A stretch of DNA of 64,000 nucleotides, from positions 1 to 64,000 of the forward strand of contig NZ_JBEYUS010000030.1 of the NCBI RefSeq assembly GCF_040643635.1, in the 5' to 3' direction. The DNA comes from Saccharopolyspora_C sp040643635 (GTDB lineage Bacteria > Actinomycetota > Actinomycetes > Mycobacteriales > Pseudonocardiaceae). This document shows, piece by piece, positions 58,630 to 64,000 of the stretch. A model generated the notes under the pieces. That model was not told the DNA's origin. It saw nothing but the letters and a program-made list of their open reading frames with translations, and did not search any database. Made by a program: the position numbers and the translations under genes. Within the stretch, counting starts at the first letter, position 1, and every line of letters starts with the position of its first letter.

Positions 58630-59917
58630 CGTCGCTCGCTTTCGGTGCGTCCGGGGAACGCCGGTCGTCCGGCAGTCCGCTCTCCCGCCAGTTCTCCGGC
58701 AGCAGGTGGTCGAGCACGTCGTCCACGGTGACCGCGCCGATCAGGTGCTCCTGGTCGTCGAGCACCGGCCCGCACACCAGGTTGTAGGCGGCGAAGTAGC
58801 GGGTCACCTCGGCCAGCGTCGCGGTCGGCGGCAGGCTGGCCAGCGTGGTGTCCAGCGCGCCCGCCACCAGCGTCGACGGCGGTTCGCGCAGCAGCCGCTG
58901 GATGTGCACGCAGCCCAGGTAGCGGCCGGTGGGCGTCGCCGACGGCGGGCGGCAGACGAAGACCATGCTGGCCAGCGCCACCGGCAGCTCCGCGTTGCGC
59001 ACCATCGCGAGCGCCTCGGCGATGGTGGCGTCCGGGCCGACGACCACCGGTTCCGGCGTCATCAGGCCGCCCGCGGTGTCCGCGGAGTAGGCGAGCAGCC
59101 GCTTCACCGGGGCCGACTCGGCGGGCTCCATCAGCTCCAGCAGCCGGTTCTTGTCCACTTCGGGCAGTTCGGCGAGCAGGTCGGCGGCGTCGTCGGGGCT
59201 CATCGCCTCCAGCACGTCCGCGGCCCGGTCCTCGCCGAGGTGTCCGATGAGGTCCTTCTGGTCGTCCTCCGGCAGTTCCTCGACCACGTCGGCGAGCCGT
59301 TCGTCGTCGAGCGCCTCGGCCACCTCGTACCGGCGCTTCGCGGGGAGTTCGTGCAGCGTGCTGGCCACGTCCACGGCGCGCATCGTGTCCAGCAGGGCCA
59401 GCAGCTGCGCCACGCCCTGCGGCCGGTCGGTGAGCTCGGCGGCCGCGAGCCCGGTGATCTGGTCCCACTCGACGACCTGCACCGGCCCGCGCCTGCCGAG
59501 CCGCCCGGTGCGCTCCCGGACGGCGAGCCTGCTGATCCGCCAGTCGCGGGTGCGGGTCTGTTCCAGCGCCGCGTCCACCAGCACCGCGGAGGCGCCGGTG
59601 GCGGCGAGGGTGACCTTCGCGTCCAGCAGCTGCCCGAGCACCAGCACCTCGTTGGGGCGCTGGTGGAACTGGCGGGTGTTGACCGAGCCGGTGGCGAGGG
59701 TGACCGCGTTCGGTTCGACGCGCACCACCCGCAGCATCGGCACGAAGATCCGCCGCCGCGCCGCCATCTCCATCACCAGGCCGAGGACCCGCGGTGGCTG
59801 CCCGGCGGCGCGGAGCCCGGCGACGACGTCGCGCACCTTGCCGATGGATTCGCCGTCCGGGCCGAACACGGCGAGCCCCGCGACCCGCGCTGCGTAGACC
59901 CTGGTCGTGGCTGCCAC
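58622..59917 (-). CDS. MgtE-N / CBS-domain protein
   Basis: A 431-residue cytosolic protein: an N-terminal PRC-barrel-like domain (VFGPDGESIGKVRDVVAG), then the MgtE N-terminal superhelix (LDTMRAVDVASTLHELPAKRRYEVAEAL, LPEDDQKDLIGHLGEDRAADVLEAM) and two CBS motifs (LMTPEPVVVGPDATIAEAL; LIGAVTVDDVLDHLL). There is no membrane domain, so it is not a magnesium channel itself but may sense Mg or nucleotides for the coupled DUF1003 protein. GTG 59917 has TAGCCT 7 nt upstream. Rv1232c context. Confidence 0.9.
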   Translation of the reverse strand: MAATTRVYAARVAGLAVFGPDGESIGKVRDVVAGLRAAGQPPRVLGLVMEMAARRRIFVPMLRVVRVEPNAVTLATGSVNTRQFHQRPNEVLVLGQLLDAKVTLAATGASAVLVDAALEQTRTRDWRISRLAVRERTGRLGRRGPVQVVEWDQITGLAAAELTDRPQGVAQLLALLDTMRAVDVASTLHELPAKRRYEVAEALDDERLADVVEELPEDDQKDLIGHLGEDRAADVLEAMSPDDAADLLAELPEVDKNRLLELMEPAESAPVKRLLAYSADTAGGLMTPEPVVVGPDATIAEALAMVRNAELPVALASMVFVCRPPSATPTGRYLGCVHIQRLLREPPSTLVAGALDTTLASLPPTATLAEVTRYFAAYNLVCGPVLDDQEHLIGAVTVDDVLDHLLPENWRESGLPDDRRSPDAPKASDDA

Positions 59918-60033
59918 GCTGATCAGGCTAGTCGTCGGGGCGGTACCGGGCAGTCGCGGCGACCGGCGTCACAACCGGCGCGGTGCCGATCGTGGTAGAG
60001 ACCTGGGTGCCCGTGCCCGATGAGGAGGTTCCC

Positions 60034-60993
60034 GTGGTCGATCGCCGACGTGCCCGCCGCAGCTGCCTGGCCGTTCCCGGCTCCAGCGCGAAGATGATCG
60101 AGAAGGCCCGCGGACTGGCGGTGGACTCGTTCTTCCTGGACCTGGAGGACGCGGTGGCCCCGCTGGCGAAGGCGGAGGCCCGCGGGAGGGTGGCGGCCGC
60201 GCTGAACGAGGGCGGCTGGGACGGCAAGATCCGCTCGGTCCGGGTCAACGACCTCACCTCGCAGTGGACCTACCGGGACGTGGTGGAGGTCGTGGAGACC
60301 GCCGGGGAGAACCTGGACACCATCGTGCTGCCGAAGGTGTCCACCCCGGACCACGTGCGCTGGCTGGACCTGACGCTGACCCAGGTGGAGCGCGCCACCG
60401 GTCTGGAGGTCGGCCGGATCGGCGTCGAGGCGCAGATCGAGGACGCGCGCGGCCTGGTCGAGGTGGACGCCATCGCGTCCGCGTCACCGCGCGTCGAAGC
60501 GCTGGTGTTCGGCCCCGCCGACTTCATGGCCTCGATCAACATGCGGTCCATGGTGGTCGGCGAGCAGCCGCCCGGCTACGACGTCGGCGACGCCTACCAC
60601 TACGTGCTGATGCGGATGCTGATGGCGGCGCGGGCGCACGACGTGCAGGCGATCGACGGGCCGTACCTGGCGATCAAGGACGTCGAGGGGATGCGGCGCG
60701 TCGGCGGCCGGTCCGCGGCGCTGGGCTTCGACGGCAAGTGGGTGCTGCACCCGGCGCAGGTGGACGTGGTGAACGAGCTGTTCTCGCCGCGCCAGGAGGA
60801 CTACGACCACGCGGAGAACGTGCTGGACGCCTACGAGTGGCACACCTCGGAGGCGGGCGGCAAGCGCGGTGCGGCGATGCTCGGCGACGAGATGATCGAC
60901 GAGGCCTCCCGGAAGATGGCACTGGTCATCGCGGGCAAGGGCCGCGCCGCGGGCATGTCCCGAACGGACCGCTGGAGCCCGCCGACCGGGTGA
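60034..60993 (+). CDS. HpcH/HpaI-family CoA-ester lyase (CitE-like)
   Basis: A 319-residue TIM-barrel enzyme related to citrate lyase beta and malyl-/citramalyl-CoA lyases. RRSCLAVPGSSAKMIEKARGLAVDSFFLDLEDAV, RSVRVNDLTSQWTYRDV, IGVEAQIEDARGLVEV and FGPADFMASIN contain the catalytic Arg, Glu and Asp of the family. GTG 60034 has GAGGAGG 5 nt upstream, a perfect ribosome site; the frame from 59983 is not needed. It probably cleaves a hydroxyacyl-CoA thioester. It precedes the patatin gene. Confidence 0.9.
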   Translation: MVDRRRARRSCLAVPGSSAKMIEKARGLAVDSFFLDLEDAVAPLAKAEARGRVAAALNEGGWDGKIRSVRVNDLTSQWTYRDVVEVVETAGENLDTIVLPKVSTPDHVRWLDLTLTQVERATGLEVGRIGVEAQIEDARGLVEVDAIASASPRVEALVFGPADFMASINMRSMVVGEQPPGYDVGDAYHYVLMRMLMAARAHDVQAIDGPYLAIKDVEGMRRVGGRSAALGFDGKWVLHPAQVDVVNELFSPRQEDYDHAENVLDAYEWHTSEAGGKRGAAMLGDEMIDEASRKMALVIAGKGRAAGMSRTDRWSPPTG

Positions 60994-61117
60994 TCACCGC
61001 CCGTGTGGGCGATCCCGGGGTCGGTGCGGCGCGGTACGTTCTGATCAACAGTGATCGCCGGTGGCCGCCGCTGGACGAACCGGCCCCGGCGTGCGGGTCG
61101 ACCGAGGGGGCGGCGAC

Positions 61118-64000
61118 GTGGTGGATCAGGAACGGCCCGGCGAGGCCGAACCGGGCGCGCCGCGCCGCGCGGGCGCGGAGAACGACCAGGAACTCCGGCT
61201 GGCGCTGGCGATGCGAGGCGGGGCGAGCCTCGCGGTGTGGATCGGCGGCGCCGTCGCCGAGATCGACCTGCTGCGCCGCGCGACGTCCCGCTCGGACCGG
61301 CCCGCGGTGGACCGGGCGGCCGCCGACCGGGCGGGCCGGGTCGAACCGCCCCGGGCGGAGCGCACCGATGTGGACGCCGAGCACCCGTGGTCGGCGCTGG
61401 CCGGGCTCGCCGGCTACGAGTCGGTGTCGGTGGACGTGCTCGCCGGTGCCTCGGCGGGTGGGCTGAACGCGTCGCTGCTGGCCGCCTCGATCGTCTACGG
61501 CATGCCGTTCGAGGACATGCGCGAGCTGTGGGTGCGGCTGGCGGACCTGGAGGCGATGAGCCGCGCGGTGCCGAAGTTCTGGCACCGCCGCCCCGATTCG
61601 CTGCTGGAGGGCGACGACTACTTCCGCGCCGAACTGGCCCGGCTGATCACCGAGCTGACCCCGCCGCCGCGGGACGCCCGCAACCTCGGGTCCCGGTTGG
61701 AGCTGCTGCTCACCGCGACCCTGCTGGATCCGGTGCTGGAGCGGCACTTCGACGGCCGCTCCGGTCCGCTGGTCGAGCAGCGCCGCACCGCGATGTTCCG
61801 GTTCCGCCACCGCGGCCGCTCCGGGCAGCCGCTGTCGGACTTCGGCACCGGGCCCGACTTCCCGGCGACCGCGCTGCGGATGGCGCAGGCCGCGCGCGCC
61901 ACCTCCTCGTTCCCGTTCGCGTTCGAACCGGCGCAGGTGCACGCGAGCGTCGGCGGCGCCCCGGCCGGGCAGCCGGACATGCTCGGCGTGTTCTCCGAGA
62001 CGACCACCGATCCCCGGCCGTACCGGGTGATCGACGGTGGCGTGCTGGACAACATCCCGGTGACCGCGGCGGTGGAGGCGATGGCCGCGGTGCCCACCGA
62101 GCGGCCCAGCGCGCGCTGGCTGCTGTACCTCAACCCGGAACCGGAGACGGTCGGCGAAGGCAGGCCGCTGAGCAGGCAGCTGGCGCTGCCGGTGGCCTCC
62201 ACCGCGATGAGCGCGCGCATGTCGCAGGAGTCGCTGCTGGCCGACATCCACGCCCTCGACGAGCACAACGCCGCGGTGCAGCGCACCGAACTGCGCCGCA
62301 GATCGGTGTTCGCGCCGCTGCTGGCCGCCGAGGCCGCCGACCGCGAAGCGGTGCTGCTGGCCGAGGCCGCGCGGATCGAAGCGGAGTACGCGGTGGTGCG
62401 CGCCGAGCTGGACGCCCAAGCCGTCGTGCGGCTGCTGGTCGAACCGGCGGGCAGCGAGGACGGCAGGCTGCTGCCACCGGTGGTGGGCGAACCGCTCGCG
62501 GGCTGGTCCCCGCAGGTCCGCACCGTGCTGGGGCGGCGGCTCGGCGTCGGGCTGGCCGGGCTGGCGGCGGCGAACCCGCGGGCGGTGTTCGACGACGTGC
62601 GCGCGCTGAACTCCGGGGTGCAGGAATGCCTGGACTGGGCGCGGGACATCGGCCGCTGGGCCGCGGCGGAGCAGCTGCCGGTGATCGGGCGCTGCAAGTC
62701 GGAGCTGTACCGGCTGCGCACCTTCACCCAGGTCCTGGAGGGCCACGCCGACCGGTACTGGGTGGACGGCGCCCGGCTGGAACCGATCGTGGAGCTCGGG
62801 GAGATGTCGGACTGGGTGCTGCGCGTCGCGGACCGCCGCGACCGGTTGCAGCACCGGCTGCCGTCTCCGGTGCGGCCGCTGCTCGGTGCGGTCCTCGACG
62901 AGATCGACCGGGGCGAGCGGTTCCAGCGCGCGCTGGAGGAGTTCGCCGCCGAGCTCTCCTCGATCGCCGAGTCCTCCGGCGCCGACGCGGTCCCGGACGA
63001 CGAGCACGGGGTGGACGCGGTCGCGGAGGCGCGGGTGGTGCTGCACCGCATCGCGGACCGGCTGGCCGCCGCCGCCCCGCCGCGCGGGGACGACGAGCGG
63101 TTCGGCACGCGGCCCGCCGGACCGCCGGAGCATTCCCGGCTGCCCGCCCGCTCCCCGGAGCGCGCCGCCTCCCCCGAGCAGGTCGGCTACGCGCTGCTGG
63201 AGCGCACCGAGCAGCGCGCCGCGGTGCTGCGCGCGCTGGTGGTGCTCACCGCGCCGCTGGACGTGGGGCGGTCGCCGAGGGACCGGATCAACCTGCTGCG
63301 GGTCGTCAGCGATGCCCGCTCCCCGCTGCCGTTCGACGCGCTGCGCACCGGCGGCGAGCTGCACGTCGAGGACAAGGTGCGCGGTGGCGACCTGGGCAAC
63401 TTCGGCGCGTTCCTGTCCGCGCGGTGGCGGGCGAACGACTGGATGTGGGGGCGGCTGGACTCGGCTTCGGCGCTGGTGGGGCTGCTGCTGGTCCCGGCGC
63501 GGCTGCTGCGGCACAGCGGTGGGCTCGGGCCGGAGGGCATCGCGGACCGCATCCGGGAGATCGTCACCACCCCGACCCGCGCCGAGCTCGGCGACGCCGC
63601 GGAATCCGAGCGGTGGCGGGCGTTCCTCGCCGAGCTGTGGGAGCGCGATGCCGACCAGGTGCGCGCCGAGCTGGCGGCCATGTTCGCCGACCCGGTCGAC
63701 GAGCACCCGCTGACCCGCACCAAGGAACTCGTGGTGGAACGGCTGCACTGGACGATCGCCGCCCAGGAGGTGCCGTTCGTCGCGACCGTCGCCCCCGGCG
63801 CCGACCCGGGCGAACCGGCGCTGCCGGACGTCCCCGAACCGGAGCCGCTCGCCCGCGAGGTGCGGCGCTACTCGGTCGGCCGCGAGCGGGTGGCGGACCT
63901 CGGCGAACCCCGGCTCGCCTCGATCGCGACCCGCGCCGGGCTGGTGGCCTACCGCGCGGTCCGGCCGGGCACGGCGGGCGTGCTGCGGCTGCTGGGGCGG
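61118..64000 (+). CDS. Patatin-like phospholipase, large, 3' end beyond the window
   Basis: An open frame of at least 961 codons without a stop before the window end. The patatin domain starts near residue 25: ELRLALAMRGGASLAVWIGG holds the oxyanion loop, GASAGG carries nucleophile S112, and VIDGGVLDN the catalytic D306. A long helical region of unknown fold with DUF3376-like character follows. The actinobacterial family has about 1,000-1,200 residues. GTG 61118 follows GAGGGGG. It likely hydrolyses membrane phospholipids; partners are outside view. Confidence 0.85.
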   Translation, partial: MVDQERPGEAEPGAPRRAGAENDQELRLALAMRGGASLAVWIGGAVAEIDLLRRATSRSDRPAVDRAAADRAGRVEPPRAERTDVDAEHPWSALAGLAGYESVSVDVLAGASAGGLNASLLAASIVYGMPFEDMRELWVRLADLEAMSRAVPKFWHRRPDSLLEGDDYFRAELARLITELTPPPRDARNLGSRLELLLTATLLDPVLERHFDGRSGPLVEQRRTAMFRFRHRGRSGQPLSDFGTGPDFPATALRMAQAARATSSFPFAFEPAQVHASVGGAPAGQPDMLGVFSETTTDPRPYRVIDGGVLDNIPVTAAVEAMAAVPTERPSARWLLYLNPEPETVGEGRPLSRQLALPVASTAMSARMSQESLLADIHALDEHNAAVQRTELRRRSVFAPLLAAEAADREAVLLAEAARIEAEYAVVRAELDAQAVVRLLVEPAGSEDGRLLPPVVGEPLAGWSPQVRTVLGRRLGVGLAGLAAANPRAVFDDVRALNSGVQECLDWARDIGRWAAAEQLPVIGRCKSELYRLRTFTQVLEGHADRYWVDGARLEPIVELGEMSDWVLRVADRRDRLQHRLPSPVRPLLGAVLDEIDRGERFQRALEEFAAELSSIAESSGADAVPDDEHGVDAVAEARVVLHRIADRLAAAAPPRGDDERFGTRPAGPPEHSRLPARSPERAASPEQVGYALLERTEQRAAVLRALVVLTAPLDVGRSPRDRINLLRVVSDARSPLPFDALRTGGELHVEDKVRGGDLGNFGAFLSARWRANDWMWGRLDSASALVGLLLVPARLLRHSGGLGPEGIADRIREIVTTPTRAELGDAAESERWRAFLAELWERDADQVRAELAAMFADPVDEHPLTRTKELVVERLHWTIAAQEVPFVATVAPGADPGEPALPDVPEPEPLAREVRRYSVGRERVADLGEPRLASIATRAGLVAYRAVRPGTAGVLRLLGR

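Overview
The window is high-GC, almost fully coding actinobacterial chromosome. Mycothiol biosynthesis (mshB), a 7Fe ferredoxin followed by an actinobacterial-type dapC, sigE-rseA-htrA-tatB, a DUF3117 gene and FolP2- and DivIVA-like neighbours point to a mycolata-related actinomycete, most likely a member of the Pseudonocardiaceae (Saccharopolyspora-like). That placement is inferred from gene content and style, not from a search. No rRNA, tRNA, CRISPR array, transposase, integrase or prophage gene was seen.

Layout. 0.4-6.7 kb: secreted esterase, rmuC, sbcD-sbcC. 6.9-8.6 kb: a repeat-rich lipoprotein gene, a noncoding 17-bp tandem array, ychF. 8.7-15.6 kb is the most accessory-like part: nitroreductase-TetR, GNAT, an XRE regulator divergent from an alpha/beta hydrolase, DUF2255 and DUF6157 genes, a 30-residue Cys-rich protein gene and a D-amino-acid oxidase. 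15.6-19.9 kb: a pterin carbinolamine dehydratase and a TPP-riboswitch-controlled thiBPQ operon. 19.9-25.2 kb: a LolA-like/ABC exporter operon divergent from an OmpR-type two-component system. 25.3-28.1 kb: SRPBCC-Nudix fusion, trpS, YciI, a small Cys/Lys-rich gene. 28.5-37.1 kb: typA, lpqW, a LURP-one-like gene, mshB and a membrane gene, an unknown low-complexity protein, ferredoxin, dapC. 37.2-43.8 kb: CHAD protein, dapD divergent from dapE, slipin, two LOG genes, folP2. 44-49 kb: small regulators, a DivIVA-like gene, SRPBCC, enoyl-CoA hydratase, DUF3117, leucyl aminopeptidase. 49.1-51.3 kb: LysR/MFS pair. 51.3-55.9 kb: the envelope-stress block tatB, htrA, rseA, sigE with a divergent O-methyltransferase. 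56.1-64 kb: mrp, MarR, DUF1003, MgtE-N/CBS protein, a CitE-like lyase and the 5' part of a large patatin-like gene that runs off the window.

The order typA-lpqW-mshB-ferredoxin-dapC-dapD-dapE-LOG-folP2-DivIVA-DUF3117-O-methyltransferase/sigE-rseA-htrA-tatB-mrp-DUF1003-MgtE/CBS parallels, from memory, the Mycobacterium tuberculosis Rv1165-Rv1232 region, with local insertions and without gpgS after folP2. About half the window is therefore conserved backbone for lysine/diaminopimelate synthesis, mycothiol, cell-envelope and envelope-stress functions.

Regulatory features stand out more than new gene families. The same operator-like direct repeat, CTGAGA-N5-CTGAGA, lies between the two-component system and the exporter operon and again upstream of sigE. 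Two unrelated intergenic arrays of 17-bp tandem repeats each sit next to a stop codon and are followed by a hairpin. At least fifteen genes carry a TANNNT hexamer 6-8 nt before the start codon, which suggests widespread leaderless transcription and decides several starts.
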